A DNA stretch of 64,000 bases from Deltaproteobacteria bacterium (lineage in GTDB: Bacteria > Desulfobacterota > Desulfobacteria > Desulfobacterales > UBA5852): positions 124,001-188,000 of the forward strand of contig JAHLLS010000004.1 in NCBI GenBank assembly GCA_020444045.1. The letters are read 5' to 3'. Below the pieces are notes generated by a model. That model was not told where the DNA came from, ran no database searches, and saw only the letters and a program-made list of their open reading frames with translations. Below, piece after piece: positions 9,290 through 18,081 of the stretch (within the stretch, counting starts at the first letter, position 1; every line of letters begins with the position of its first letter). The translations under genes and the position numbers were made by a program.

Positions 9290-9967
9290 ATGCCGCCGAT
9301 GATTCGACATCTGGGCGATCGCTGCTTGTTGGTCGAGTTGGGCACCGGGATCGACCCGGCGGTCAACCGCCGTGTCAAACAACTCCACCGGATCATCGCC
9401 CGCGAAAGGCCTCATGGTGTGGTGGAAACCGTTCCGGCCTATGCCTCCCTGCTGGTGGTGTTTGATCCGCTGCAGGCATCGCCGGAAGCGTTGAAGCGGC
9501 TGGTTGCCGGACTGTGTGATTTCGAAGATGCCGGCCCGACCGAAGATCGCACGGTGGTCGAAATCCCGGTGGTTTACGGTGGGGAAGCCGGTCCGGATCT
9601 CGAGACGGTGGCAGCCTATCACAGCCTGTCGGTCGAAGACGTGATCGGTTTGCACAGCGGCACCCTCTACCGGGTCTACATGATTGGGTTTACCCCCGGG
9701 TTTCCCTACATGGGCGAACTGCCGGAAGCCCTCGATACGCCACGGCGGGACACCCCCCGCACCCACATTCCCAAGGGATCGGTGGCCATCGCCCAGCGCC
9801 AGACCGGGATTTATCCGGCGGTCAGCCCGGGCGGATGGCAGATCATTGGCCGCACGCCGGTGGCACTTTTTGACCCCCGCAAGGAAACCCCTTCGTTTCT
9901 CACAATGGGCGACGCCGTGCGCTTTACCCCCATCACCGCCGAGGAGGCCGCCCAGTGGCCGCTGTAG
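9290..9967 (+). CDS. pxpB: 5-oxoprolinase subunit B (KipI family)
   Basis: A 225-residue allophanate-hydrolase-subunit-1/KipI-type protein. Family stretches include the early RHLGDRCLLVELG, the IPVVYGGEAGPDLE segment and YMIGFTPGFPYMGELP (about residues 126-142), followed by IPKGSVAIAQRQTGIYP. It pairs with PxpC to form the carboxylase/hydrolase-like half of ATP-dependent 5-oxoprolinase. It begins 3 bases after pxpA and its end overlaps the GTG start of pxpC by 13 bases, suggesting translational coupling. Confidence 0.93.
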   Translation: MPPMIRHLGDRCLLVELGTGIDPAVNRRVKQLHRIIARERPHGVVETVPAYASLLVVFDPLQASPEALKRLVAGLCDFEDAGPTEDRTVVEIPVVYGGEAGPDLETVAAYHSLSVEDVIGLHSGTLYRVYMIGFTPGFPYMGELPEALDTPRRDTPRTHIPKGSVAIAQRQTGIYPAVSPGGWQIIGRTPVALFDPRKETPSFLTMGDAVRFTPITAEEAAQWPL

Positions 9968-10917
9968 ATCTCCTGGAAATCATCACGCCCGGGATTCTGG
10001 CATCGATTCAGGATGCCGGACGGCAGGGCTTTGGTGAGATCGGTGTCGCGCCCAGCGGCGCGGCGGACAGCTATGCCTGCCGGCTCGGCAACCTGCTTGT
10101 CGGCAATCTGGAAAACGCCGCCGCGATCGAGATCACCCTGATGGGGTTTCAGGCCCGGTTCCTGACGGAAACCGTCTTCGCGGTGACCGGCGCCGACCTG
10201 CAGCCGTCGCTGAATGGCCGTGCGCTGCCGATGTGGACGGCTTTAAAAGCGGCGCCGGGCGATATCCTAGACCTCCCGTCGCCGGTATGCGGCTGCCGGG
10301 CGTACCTGGCGGTGGGCGGTGGCTTCCACATCCCGACGGTCATGGGCAGCCGGTCCACCAGTATCGGCGCCGGGTTTGGCGGATTTGACGGGCGTGTGCT
10401 GCGTGCCGGCGACCGGTTGCCGGGTTGCCGGCCGGGGCATTATCTGGCCTGTGCCGGTCGGTCGATACCGGATACCCTTAAAGCACTTCCGGTCTCCGAG
10501 TGGGTGCTGCGGGTGCTTCCCGGCCCCCAGGACGACCAGTTCCCCGCGGCAAGCCGCCGGCAGTTTTATGAAGCGGCCTACACGGTCAGCGGCAAGTCGG
10601 ACCGCACCGGCGTGCGTCTGGAAGGCCCGGCCATAGAAAAAGAGACCGGAGCGCCCGATTCGATCCTCTCCGAGGGGATCCTTTGTGGTGCCATTCAGGT
10701 TCCCGGAGATGGCAAGCCGATCATTTTGCTGAACGAAACCGTTACCGGCGGCTATCGCAAGATCGCGGTGGTCATCGCCGCCGATCTGCCCCTGCTGGGC
10801 CAGTTGGCGCCGGGCGATACAGTGCGCTTCCAGGAAACGGATCTTTCTTCGGCACTGGATCTTCTGCGGCGTGTGGAAGCCGCGGTGGACTGGGTGCGGG
10901 GGAGTTTTTCGGATTGA
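9955..10917 (+). CDS. pxpC: 5-oxoprolinase subunit C (KipA / biotin-dependent carboxylase-like)
   Basis: A 320-residue KipA-family protein (allophanate hydrolase subunit 2 type). Recognised from ITPGILASIQDAGRQGFGEIG at the N-terminus, GVAPSGAADSYA, and the C-terminal DSILSEGILCGAIQVPGDGKP and TGGYRKIAVV segments. It starts at a GTG at 9955 with GAGGAG a few bases upstream, inside the end of pxpB. With PxpA and PxpB it forms the prokaryotic 5-oxoprolinase. Length is normal for the family. Confidence 0.93.
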   Translation: MAAVDLLEIITPGILASIQDAGRQGFGEIGVAPSGAADSYACRLGNLLVGNLENAAAIEITLMGFQARFLTETVFAVTGADLQPSLNGRALPMWTALKAAPGDILDLPSPVCGCRAYLAVGGGFHIPTVMGSRSTSIGAGFGGFDGRVLRAGDRLPGCRPGHYLACAGRSIPDTLKALPVSEWVLRVLPGPQDDQFPAASRRQFYEAAYTVSGKSDRTGVRLEGPAIEKETGAPDSILSEGILCGAIQVPGDGKPIILLNETVTGGYRKIAVVIAADLPLLGQLAPGDTVRFQETDLSSALDLLRRVEAAVDWVRGSFSD

Positions 10918-10956
10918 AGACGGTTCTGAAAACCGTTAACCCGGGATCGAACCCTC

Positions 10957-11433
10957 ATGGCCAGCCGTTCTAAAAATCGGCGCAACATCCCCCTGATCGT
11001 CTACTGCTCGCGTACGGACAATACAAAGCGGGTGGCCGAAGCCATGGCGGGCTCCCTGGCGGCCGAACTTGTTTCCATCGAGCAGTTCAAAGACCATCAA
11101 TTGCGCGGTCGTTCTCTGGTCGGCCTGGGGTCGGGGGTTTACTGGTTGCGCCTGGAGCGCCGGATGGTCGATCTGGTCGCCAGGATACCCGCTGGCTGTC
11201 GGGTGTTCATCTTCAGCACCAGCGGGTGGCGGGGCCGGGCGCTGGTCACTTTTTACCAGTCCGAACTGGTAAAAAAGTTGGCGCAGCACCACATCGAGGT
11301 GATCGGCCGCTGGCATTGCCCCGGCCACGACCGACAGCCGTTGTTCAAGTGGCTTCAGATCAGCCGGGGGCGGCCCAACGAAGACGATATTGCTAACGCC
11401 AGGGCATTTGCGGCGTCTCTCAAATCGGCCTAA
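10957..11433 (+). CDS. Flavodoxin family protein
   Basis: A 158-residue protein with a flavodoxin-like fold. The FMN phosphate-binding loop is probably CSRTDNTKRVAEAMA (about residues 17-31, T-x-N-T-like), followed by VGLGSGVYW and FIFSTSGWRG, which correspond to the two FMN-flanking loops. It follows pxpC by 39 bases on the same strand and may be cotranscribed, though the function is not obviously linked. It probably transfers electrons or acts as a quinone/nitro reductase subunit; partner unknown. Confidence 0.75.
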   Translation: MASRSKNRRNIPLIVYCSRTDNTKRVAEAMAGSLAAELVSIEQFKDHQLRGRSLVGLGSGVYWLRLERRMVDLVARIPAGCRVFIFSTSGWRGRALVTFYQSELVKKLAQHHIEVIGRWHCPGHDRQPLFKWLQISRGRPNEDDIANARAFAASLKSA

Positions 11434-11461
11434 TCTTAGACACTTACGACATCACCACTTC

Positions 11462-12178
11462 TCAGAGCCCCAGAAAAGCGGATTTGACCTGGTCGCTGGC
11501 CATCAATTCCGCGCCCGTGCCTTCCCCGACGATGCGTCCCGTCTGCAGGATATAGCCCCGGTCGGCCAGATCGAGGGCTTCACGCACGTTCTGCTCCACC
11601 AGCAGGATGGTCATGCCCTCTTCCTTGAGCTTGCGCACGGTGTCCAAGACCTCGTCCACCAGGACCGGCGCCAGCCCTAAAGAGGGTTCGTCCAGCATCA
11701 GGATCTTGGGGTTGGACATGAGCCCCCGGCCGATGGCGACCATCTGCTGCTCGCCGCCGGAGAGCGTGGAAGCCGCCTGCTGCCGGCGCTCTTTGAGCCG
11801 CGGAAAGAGCCGGTAGACGAAGTCCAGGTTGGTGCGGATGCGGGATTCGTCGTTCAGCACGTACGCCCCGATCAGAAGGTTTTCCTCGACGGTGATGGGG
11901 TTGAACAGCATCTTTTCTTCGGGTACGTAAACGATGCCGAGGCGCACGATGTCGGCCGTGCGCAATTGCTGGATTTCGCGTCCTTCGAAGCGGATGCGGC
12001 CTTCGAAGGCCGGTTGGGCGCCCATGACGGCGCGCAGCAGGGTGGATTTACCGGCCCCGTTGGCGCCCAGGACACTCACGGTCTCCCCGGCGTCCACGTG
12101 CAGCGAAATCCCTTGCAGCACCGGCAGGCCGGAATAACGCACCTTGAGGTCTTCGATGTCGAGAATGCGGGTGCTCAT
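11462..12178 (-). CDS. livF: Branched-chain amino acid ABC transporter ATP-binding protein LivF
   Basis: A 238-residue ABC ATPase with Walker A GANGAGKST (about 33-41), signature LSGGEQQMVAIGR and Walker B ILMLDEPSLGLAP, the last being typical of LivF. It energises uptake of branched-chain or other hydrophobic amino acids with LivG, LivH, LivM and the binding protein LivK. The ATG at 12178 follows a GGAGG site. It starts 3 bases after the end of livG and is the last gene of the livHMGF unit. Confidence 0.94.
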   Translation of the reverse strand: MSTRILDIEDLKVRYSGLPVLQGISLHVDAGETVSVLGANGAGKSTLLRAVMGAQPAFEGRIRFEGREIQQLRTADIVRLGIVYVPEEKMLFNPITVEENLLIGAYVLNDESRIRTNLDFVYRLFPRLKERRQQAASTLSGGEQQMVAIGRGLMSNPKILMLDEPSLGLAPVLVDEVLDTVRKLKEEGMTILLVEQNVREALDLADRGYILQTGRIVGEGTGAELMASDQVKSAFLGL

Positions 12179-12181
12179 GGT

Positions 12182-12928
12182 CTATCCCACCTCCCCGCCG
12201 TGTTCCTTGACGTAGCGTTCGCCCAGATAGGCTTTGATCACCTGTGGATCGCGGGCGATCTCGTCGGGTAAACCCTCGGCGATCTTGCGTCCGTAATCCA
12301 GCACGATCAGACGATCGCTGGTCCGCATGACCAGTTCCATCACGTGCTCGATCAGGATGACGGTCACCCCCAGCTGGTGGTGGATGTGCCGGATGCTGGC
12401 CATGATTTCCTCGATCTCGCCCGGGTTGAGCCCGGCGGCCACTTCATCCAGCAGCAGCAGTTTGGGCTGGGTTCCCAATGCGGTGGCCATGGTCACCTTT
12501 TTCTGGGCGGCCACCGGCAGTTCGCTGACATACTGGTCGGCGGCGGCCGTTAGGTTCAGGTCGGCCAGGATAGTGTCGGCCTTCTCCCCGGCCTTGCGGC
12601 GGGAGGGGGTGCGCATGAAGCAGCCTACCATCACGTTTTCCCGCACGGTCAGATCGCCGCTGGCGGCATAGACCTGGAAGGTGCGGGCCAGGCCGCGGCG
12701 GGCCACCTCGGGGGCCCGGAGGGTCGTGATGTCTTCTCCGTCGAACACGATCTGGCCGGAGGTCACCGGGTGCTTGCCGGCAATGCAGTTGAAGAGGGTG
12801 GTCTTACCGGCGCCGTTGGGGCCGATCAGGCCCAGCAGTTCGCCCGGCTCGAGTTGGAAGGAGATGCCGTCGTTAGCTCTCAGTCCGCCGAAATCCTTAA
12901 CCAGGTTGTTGACTTCCAGTAGCGCCAT
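12182..12928 (-). CDS. livG: Branched-chain amino acid ABC transporter ATP-binding protein LivG
   Basis: A 248-residue ABC ATPase: Walker A GPNGAGKTT (36-44), Walker B LLLLDEVAAGLNPGE, and the LivG-type C-terminal extension with ARDPQVIKAYLGERY. The ABC signature is degenerate, LPVAAQKKV instead of LSGGQ; similar relaxed signatures occur in some LivG relatives, so it is probably functional. The long open frame upstream is not used: the ATG at 12928 overlaps the livM stop by one base (TGATG), giving coupled translation. Confidence 0.93.
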   Translation of the reverse strand: MALLEVNNLVKDFGGLRANDGISFQLEPGELLGLIGPNGAGKTTLFNCIAGKHPVTSGQIVFDGEDITTLRAPEVARRGLARTFQVYAASGDLTVRENVMVGCFMRTPSRRKAGEKADTILADLNLTAAADQYVSELPVAAQKKVTMATALGTQPKLLLLDEVAAGLNPGEIEEIMASIRHIHHQLGVTVILIEHVMELVMRTSDRLIVLDYGRKIAEGLPDEIARDPQVIKAYLGERYVKEHGGEVG

Positions 12929-13935
12929 CAGATGCGTTTCCTTCGCCGTATCCGTTCCACGATACCCCATACCCCCCGCGGTTCTTTGGCCGAAATCACC
13001 ATGATGATGACAGCATAGAGGATCAGATCCATGCCGGCCAGGCCGGACATTCCGCCCAGCCATTCCTTCAGGTAGCTTTTGAGGGGGATCAGGATGCCGG
13101 CACCGATGATGGGCCCCCACAGGCTGCCGGCCCCGCCCAGCATGGCCATGAGGGCAATTAGGATGGAGATGTCCAGGCTCATGGTGTCTTCCGGCTCGAT
13201 GGCCTTGATGTAGCAGGCGTGAAAGGAGCCCACCACGCTGACGTAGGCCGTGGCGATGGCGTAGGTTTTGATTTTGGCCCAGTGAACGTTGATCCCCAGC
13301 GAGCGGGCCACGTCCTCGTTGTCCTTGATGGCACGCAGCTGGTAGCCCAGGCGCGATTTGCGGAACCAGTTGAGGAACAGGAGGCCGGCCACAAAGAAGA
13401 CAAAGATGACATAGTAGTAGTAGATATCTTCCTTGAAGATAAGACGCAGGAAATCCGGAGGCGTATATTTGATGGGCGAAATTTCCAGGCCGCGGGCCGC
13501 CCCCACGAAATCCCAGACCTCGAAGAGATCTTTCAGCACCAGCGAGGTGGCGATGGTGGCGATGGCAAAGTAATGGCCCTTCAAGCGGAAGAGGGGATAA
13601 CCGATAATAAACGACCACGTTACCGCAAACACCACCCCGATGGGCATCGAAAACCAGAACGGAATGTCCCAGCGGATCAACAGGACGGCAGTGGTGTAGG
13701 CCCCGATGCCGACATACTGGGCTTTGCCCAGATCCACCTGGCCGCCGTAGCCGCCGATGGTGTTCCAGCCCATGCCGTAGAGCGAGAAAATAAAGAACTG
13801 GATCATGGTGGCCAGGGCAAAGGCCGAAAGGGGCAGCAGCGGGAAGATCAGGAACAGCGCGGCGACGGTTCCTGCGATGGTCATATCCAGGCGCGGCTGA
13901 TCCGAGAAATCGAAGGCGTTTTTTAGTGCTTCCAT
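12928..13935 (-). CDS. livM: Branched-chain amino acid ABC transporter permease LivM
   Basis: A 335-residue integral membrane permease of the LivM family with about eight to ten hydrophobic segments. Family features: GYGGQVDLGKAQYVGIGAY in the first third, FRLKGHYFAIATIATS, and AIKDNEDVARSLGINV, the EAA-like cytoplasmic loop that contacts LivF/LivG. The start at 13935 is preferred (AGGGGG upstream) over an earlier in-frame codon at 13992; it overlaps livH by 13 bases. It forms the transmembrane channel with LivH. Confidence 0.93.
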   Translation of the reverse strand: MEALKNAFDFSDQPRLDMTIAGTVAALFLIFPLLPLSAFALATMIQFFIFSLYGMGWNTIGGYGGQVDLGKAQYVGIGAYTTAVLLIRWDIPFWFSMPIGVVFAVTWSFIIGYPLFRLKGHYFAIATIATSLVLKDLFEVWDFVGAARGLEISPIKYTPPDFLRLIFKEDIYYYYVIFVFFVAGLLFLNWFRKSRLGYQLRAIKDNEDVARSLGINVHWAKIKTYAIATAYVSVVGSFHACYIKAIEPEDTMSLDISILIALMAMLGGAGSLWGPIIGAGILIPLKSYLKEWLGGMSGLAGMDLILYAVIIMVISAKEPRGVWGIVERIRRRKRI

Positions 13936-14837
13936 CCGAAGAGCCCCCTGGGTCGCACCACCATGATGATGAAATATGCTACGTAGATCCACATGTACTT
14001 AAAGGATGTCATGGGCACGTCGAACATCCAGTCCCATTCCAGGGTGTAGGTCAGAAAGTCCCAGAACCCGGGGATTTCGGTGATCAGGCCCACCACCAGG
14101 GCGGCGAAAAACGCCCCGGGTACGCTGCCGAAGCCGCCCAGGGCAACGATCGTAAAGGCGATCATGGTAAACAGCAGCCCGACGTAGGGATTGACCGGCC
14201 AGAAATTCACGATCAGGGCGCCGGCCATGGTGACCGTGCCCGCGCCGATGCCCCAGGCCAGGGCGTTCATTTTCTCGGTGGAGATGCCCATATAGCGGGC
14301 GCCCTGGGGGTTCAGCGCCGTTGCGGTCAGGGCTTTGCCCATGCGGGTCTTGTGCATGAGCAACCAGACGGCCACGAAGGCCACCACGGAGAGCCCGGCC
14401 CCGGCCAGCTTGGTGGCCGGGATGATGATTCCCAGACCGATATCGAAACTTTTGTTCACCAGCAGGCCTTGGTGAACGGCACGGTCTTCGGAACCGAAAA
14501 CGAGGAGCGCAATGTTGCGCAGCAGCAGCATCAGCCCGAAGGTGCCCAGCAGTTGGGCAATCATGGGGCCCCGCAGGATATAGCTGACAAAGCCCTTGTA
14601 GCAGGCGACCCCCAGCAGAAAGCCCACCAGGGCGGCTATCGGCAGGGTCCACAAGGGATCGATCCCCAGGGCCTGGGCCGTCAGCAGGGCCGTGTACATG
14701 CCGATCATCAGGAATTCGCCGTGGGCGAAATTGATGATGTCCATGACCCCGAAGATGATCGTGAGCCCCAGCGCCACCAGTGCGAGCACCATCCCGAAGA
14801 GCAGGCCGGCGACGAGTGAACTGGCAAGAATTTCCAT
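13923..14837 (-). CDS. livH: Branched-chain amino acid ABC transporter permease LivH
   Basis: A 304-residue multi-span permease. LivH hallmarks are the N-terminal LALVALGLTIIFGVMDIINFAHGEF segment (shortened here to key residues: GVMDIINFAHGEF) and the loop MGISTEKMNALAWGIGA. The start at 14837 has AAAGAGG about 7 bases upstream; an upstream ATG at 14942 would add 35 non-conserved residues. First gene of livHMGF. Its partner livK lies more than 1 kb upstream on the same strand, past a block of repeats. Confidence 0.93.
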   Translation of the reverse strand: MEILASSLVAGLLFGMVLALVALGLTIIFGVMDIINFAHGEFLMIGMYTALLTAQALGIDPLWTLPIAALVGFLLGVACYKGFVSYILRGPMIAQLLGTFGLMLLLRNIALLVFGSEDRAVHQGLLVNKSFDIGLGIIIPATKLAGAGLSVVAFVAVWLLMHKTRMGKALTATALNPQGARYMGISTEKMNALAWGIGAGTVTMAGALIVNFWPVNPYVGLLFTMIAFTIVALGGFGSVPGAFFAALVVGLITEIPGFWDFLTYTLEWDWMFDVPMTSFKYMWIYVAYFIIMVVRPRGLFGWKH

Positions 14838-14975
14838 GAATGCCTCTTTGCTTCGTTTTGATCTAAGCCCGCCATCATGCTGGTGGAGGGTCCTGACAGG
14901 TTCGTGCGATCCGGAACGACGTTTCAGAAATTGTTTTTTCATTTTCTTGATGGAATCGTAAAATGTCCTGAAGCC

Positions 14976-15044
14976 GTCACTCCCGCGAAGGCGGGAGTCC
15001 AGAACCCATTGAAATAACTGGATCCCCGCCTGCGCGGGGATGAC
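14976..15044 (+). repeat. Short palindromic repeat pair (REP-like, GTCA-CCCGC-GCGGG type)
   Basis: Two facing hairpins: TCACTCCCGCGAAGGCGGGA and ATCCCCGCCTGCGCGGGGAT, separated by about 25 bases, outer ends complementary (GTCA.../...TGAC). This form of element is common in intergenic DNA of many proteobacteria. Confidence 0.75.
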
Positions 15045-15080
15045 GAAAAGAATACTTCAGCGACTTATTACGAGTCCATC

Positions 15081-15240
15081 AAGAAAAGTAACCAAAAGAA
15101 ACCGCCCGTGTCCCGCTTGATCCTGCGCGTCGCCGAAACGGCCGGAGCGCGCGGAAACTCACCCGCCTGTCGGCGGGCTCAGACAGTCCGCACGCTTGAA
15201 TCCGTCCGCATCGTTGATGCTCGGCGCGGAACAAAGGGAA
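15081..15240 (+). repeat. Dispersed repeat family A, copy 2 (subtype B middle)
   Basis: Starts AAGAAAAGTAACCAAAAGAA and ends GGAACAAAGGGAA. The middle is of the CCCGCTT-TCCTGCGCGTCG type shared with the copy at 19.8 kb rather than the CCCTTCGGGTGCGCC type. The central CCCGCC-GGCGGGCTCAGACAG hairpin block is conserved. The 5' TTTCTTG hairpin is absent. Confidence 0.8.
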
Positions 15241-15280
15241 CTAATAAAAAACTTGATGGTCCCGTAAGAAGTCTTTTAGC

Positions 15281-15352
15281 TGTCATTCCGGACTTGATCC
15301 GGAATCTATAACGCCTTGAGCTCATTAGATTCCGGCTTTCGCTGGAATGACA
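15281..15352 (+). repeat. Short palindromic repeat pair (TGTCATTCCGG type)
   Basis: TGTCATTCCGGACTTGATCC opens the element and GGAATGACA closes it; each half is itself a hairpin (CCGGA-TCCGG; TTCCGG-CTGGAA). Same class as the elements near 17.65 and 18.06 kb. Confidence 0.75.
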
Positions 15353-15416
15353 GCGCAAAGGTTTTTTACGATACCACCAGCATTCGGTAGGATCGCTTGC
15401 CCCCGTAAAAACGGCG

Positions 15417-15607
15417 TTCATTTTCTTGCACGCGCAAGAAAACAGAACCAAAAGAAAGCGCCCGTGTCACGAGCCCTTCGGGTGCGCCGTCCCATCGCCG
15501 CACCGGCCGGACGCGCCGGAACTCGCCCCGCTGATCGCGGCGCTCAGACAGCCGCCGCGTCTGTTTCGTCCGGTGCAACGATGCGCCGGCCTCGTGACAA
15601 TGGGAAC
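15417..15607 (+). repeat. Dispersed repeat family A, copy 3 (subtype A middle)
   Basis: Full-length copy: TTTCTTG-CGCAAGAAA hairpin, GAACCAAAAGAAAGCGCC, CCCTTCGGGTGCGCC, a CGCCCCGCTGATCGCGG block leading to CTCAGACAGCCGCCGCG, and TCGTGACAATGGGAA at the end. Very close to the copy at 17.84 kb. With the other elements it fills the gap between livK and livH. Confidence 0.85.
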
Positions 15608-15925
15608 TACAGAAACATAGATTCAAAAACCTTTTTCAAGCACCCTCCGAAGAGGGTAGTGACTGATGCCTCCCGCAGGGCGGGAGGCGCTTCAAAGAGC
15701 GGCTTTCGGTTAACGGTGGTCGATTGTTGGGCAAGTCTCCATTCAGAAATGGTAGATTTCGGTTCAGATCAAGGCCGCAGTGATTTTTCCCGCTACGCGG
15801 GACTTCCCGTCTGATCAAATCCTCCCTGTGGGTGGAAACCGCAGGCGTAGCTGGCTACGTCGAGGATTTCAAAATCGCGAGAACGCCGGCCCGGGCCGAA
15901 AGATACCGTTTCTGGTTGGGCACGA

Positions 15926-17239
15926 CTACCATTGCGGGAACGGATAAATCATATCCGCCGAGGCCACGTCGAAGGGGTAGACGATCTCGACCCCGATCTG
16001 GCCGTCCGCGCCTTTCTGGTACTGGCCGATCAGGCCGGACCCCAGGACGTTCTGCCCCATTTCGTTGCCCGTGTCGGCGAATTTGATACCGGCCCAGGGC
16101 ACCACGAGTTCTTCCCCGGGGATTTCAATGGCATTGGCCGCTTTCTGGATGGCCGCCGGATCGGTCGAGCCCGCCAACTCCAGCACATAGATCCAAGCCT
16201 GCAGGCCGGTAAAGGCCCGGGCCGAAGCGCCCCCTAAGTCGTTGCCGGTTTTGGCCTTGTAGAGGGTGTTGACCTGGCCGGCCAACGGTTTGATTTGGAC
16301 CACCTGCGGCAGGAAAACCGAGCGGGTCAGGATGCCTTCGATGGCATCCCCCAGCGTACTGCGGAATTCCGGTTTGTCGAAACCTGCATCCTGGCCCCAG
16401 ATGATCTTGGGCTGCACTTTCTGGGTCTTGAGGGTTTTCACCATCAGGATCGCGTCCGAGGTGTAGGAAGCGAACAGCAGCACGCTGGCTTTGGAAGCCT
16501 TGAGGGAGCGCACTTCGCTGGAAAGGTCCGGGGACTTGTCCGAATACAGCAGGGATTTGCGCAGTTTGAACTTGTATTCGGCCGCCATCTCCTCGATGAC
16601 CTTGGAGACGAACGAGCCCCATTCACTGTTTTCGCAGGCCGAGGCTATTAGGTCGATCTCCTTGCGGTCCACGGCCGGAACCCCCTTGACCTTCCCTTCG
16701 CTGAGCCCCACCAGAAAATCGAAGAGATCCTTGGTGAACCAGCGGTCGTGGGGGGTGGTGCGCCAGAACCACTTGAACCCGCGCTCGGTGAGTCCCGGGG
16801 AGGTGGAGGAGCCGTTGATCATGGGCACGCCGTATTGCTCGCACACGGCGCTGACGGTCTTGGTGACCGAGCTGTGGTAGCAGCCCAGGATGCCGTCCAC
16901 CTTGTCGTCCAGGATGAGCTTTTTGGCCAGGTCGGCCCCCAGGGTGGGGTTGCCCTCGTGATCCTTGAAGATCAGGGTGATCTTGGCGCCGCCCATGCTC
17001 TGGATGCCGGCGGATTTGGCCATGGTCATGTCGATGTCGCTGCGGGCCTCGTTGCAGAGCTGGGCCGCCAGTTCGGCGCCGGCGCGCAGTTCGCGTCCGG
17101 CAGCGGCCGCCCCGCCGGTCAGCGGGTAAATGACGCCGATTTTGATTTCCTGAGCCGCGAATGTTGCGGTGGGCACCATCATACCGCACAGCACGGCCAG
17201 ACCGATCATAACTGCTGTCACCTGGAGCAATCTTTTCAT
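15926..17239 (-). CDS. livK: Branched-chain amino acid ABC transporter substrate-binding protein LivK-type
   Basis: A 437-residue periplasmic binding protein (type 1 fold). Signal peptide residues 1-28 (ends TATFAA). The mature part begins EIKIGVIYPLTGGAAAAGRE, with VDGILGCYHSSVTKTV and PMINGSSTSPGLTERG, typical of the LivK/HAAT family. It is larger than E. coli LivK (about 370), so the ligand may not be leucine. GGGAGG precedes the ATG. It is on the same strand as livHMGF but separated by about 1.1 kb of repeats; it may have its own transcript. Confidence 0.9.
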   Translation of the reverse strand: MKRLLQVTAVMIGLAVLCGMMVPTATFAAQEIKIGVIYPLTGGAAAAGRELRAGAELAAQLCNEARSDIDMTMAKSAGIQSMGGAKITLIFKDHEGNPTLGADLAKKLILDDKVDGILGCYHSSVTKTVSAVCEQYGVPMINGSSTSPGLTERGFKWFWRTTPHDRWFTKDLFDFLVGLSEGKVKGVPAVDRKEIDLIASACENSEWGSFVSKVIEEMAAEYKFKLRKSLLYSDKSPDLSSEVRSLKASKASVLLFASYTSDAILMVKTLKTQKVQPKIIWGQDAGFDKPEFRSTLGDAIEGILTRSVFLPQVVQIKPLAGQVNTLYKAKTGNDLGGASARAFTGLQAWIYVLELAGSTDPAAIQKAANAIEIPGEELVVPWAGIKFADTGNEMGQNVLGSGLIGQYQKGADGQIGVEIVYPFDVASADMIYPFPQW

Positions 17240-17302
17240 CGTGATCCTCCCTTCACTCTATTGGTATTGCGTTCAAAACAGCGAAAACGGATTCGAAACA
17301 AG

Positions 17303-17329
17303 AAAGGCCCCCGGACGAGCAGGGCCCTT
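17303..17329 (-). terminator. GC-rich hairpin in the livK leader (possible attenuator or terminator)
   Basis: Read on the minus strand, AAGGGCCC, a 9-base loop and GGGGGCCTTT form a stem with a bulge, followed by CTTGTTT. It lies about 65 bases before the livK start, so it could end transcription early. The U-tract is weak; no leader peptide was seen. Confidence 0.35.
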
Positions 17330-17547
17330 GCGATGATCAGCGTGCAGGGTCTGAAAATAAATGAATGTGATTCATTCCGGAAGTCTTACCGGATGTCCGG
17401 AGGCCTGTCAAGGTATGGATGGGGCGGATTGCTGTGGCGGCGCTGCCTTTAGGATTCGATTGAACAGCACGGGGGATTTTCCTCCGGGCATTTTTGGTTC
17501 GTCGCATAGATGGTTTCATAAAAAGTCGCAAGAGAAGGGGGTCTCTC

Positions 17548-17610
17548 GTCATCCCCGCGCAGGCGGGGATCCAGTCATTCCAGTTGGTTATGGACTCCCG
17601 CCTGCTAGGC
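17548..17610 (+). repeat. Short palindromic repeat pair (REP-like)
   Basis: GTCATCCCCGCGCAGGCGGG begins the element, followed by an inverted partner GGACTCCCGCCTGCTAGG that is partly decayed. Same class as 14976-15044. Confidence 0.7.
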
Positions 17611-17647
17611 TATGTCACAATTTCAAAGCAACATTTTACAGGTCTAC

Positions 17648-17728
17648 GTCATTCCGGGCTTGACCCGGAATCCAGTTGTTTTTCTGAATGTTACAACACT
17701 GGATGCCGGATCGGGGTCCGGCATGACA
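17648..17728 (+). repeat. Short palindromic repeat pair (REP-like)
   Basis: GTCATTCCGGGCTTGACCCG at one end and GGGGTCCGGCATGAC at the other, each a hairpin, with about 40 bases between. Same class as 15281-15352. Confidence 0.75.
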
Positions 17729-17843
17729 GGATGAAAAAGCGTCCATTTTGTAATTACGACACAGTCTCCTGCGCGGGAGTGACGGATTGGAAGCTTTTTG
17801 CGATTACCCCAGCATTTAGTGGCATTTGTTCCATAAATCTTCG

Positions 17844-18034
17844 TTCATTTTCTTGTTCGCACAAGAAAACGGAACCAAAAGAAGGCGCCCGTGTCACGAG
17901 CCCTTCGGGTACGCTGACCCATCGCCGCACCGGCCGGACGCGCCGGAACTCGCCCCGCTCATCGCGGGGCTCAGACAGCCGCCGCGTCTTTTCCGTCCGG
18001 TGCAACGATGTGCCGGCCTCGTGACAAAGGGGAA
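17844..18034 (+). repeat. Dispersed repeat family A, copy 4 (subtype A middle)
   Basis: Full-length copy of the repeat seen at 15417, with TTTCTTG/ACAAGAAA hairpin, GAACCAAAAGAAGGCGCCC, CCCTTCGGGTACGC, CGCCCCGC-GCGGGGCTCAGACAG and final GTGACAAAGGGGAA. Confidence 0.85.
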
Positions 18035-18053
18035 AAGCATTGCTTTTATACTC

Positions 18054-18081
18054 GTCATGCCGGACTTGATCCGGCATCCAG
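18054..18081 (+). repeat. Single REP-like hairpin
   Basis: GTCATGCCGGACTTGATCCG followed by GCATCCAG: a lone half of the paired elements nearby, directly after family A copy 4. Confidence 0.6.

Noticed and set aside
12929..13618. N-terminal extension of livG by about 230 codons
   Set aside because: It lies within livM in another frame; the conserved LivG start at 12928 overlaps the livM stop.
17494..18024. A 176-codon frame and similar frames near 15.4, 19.8 and 20.1 kb with KKTEPKEGARV-like text
   Set aside because: These are translations of the dispersed repeat in different frames, not conserved proteins.
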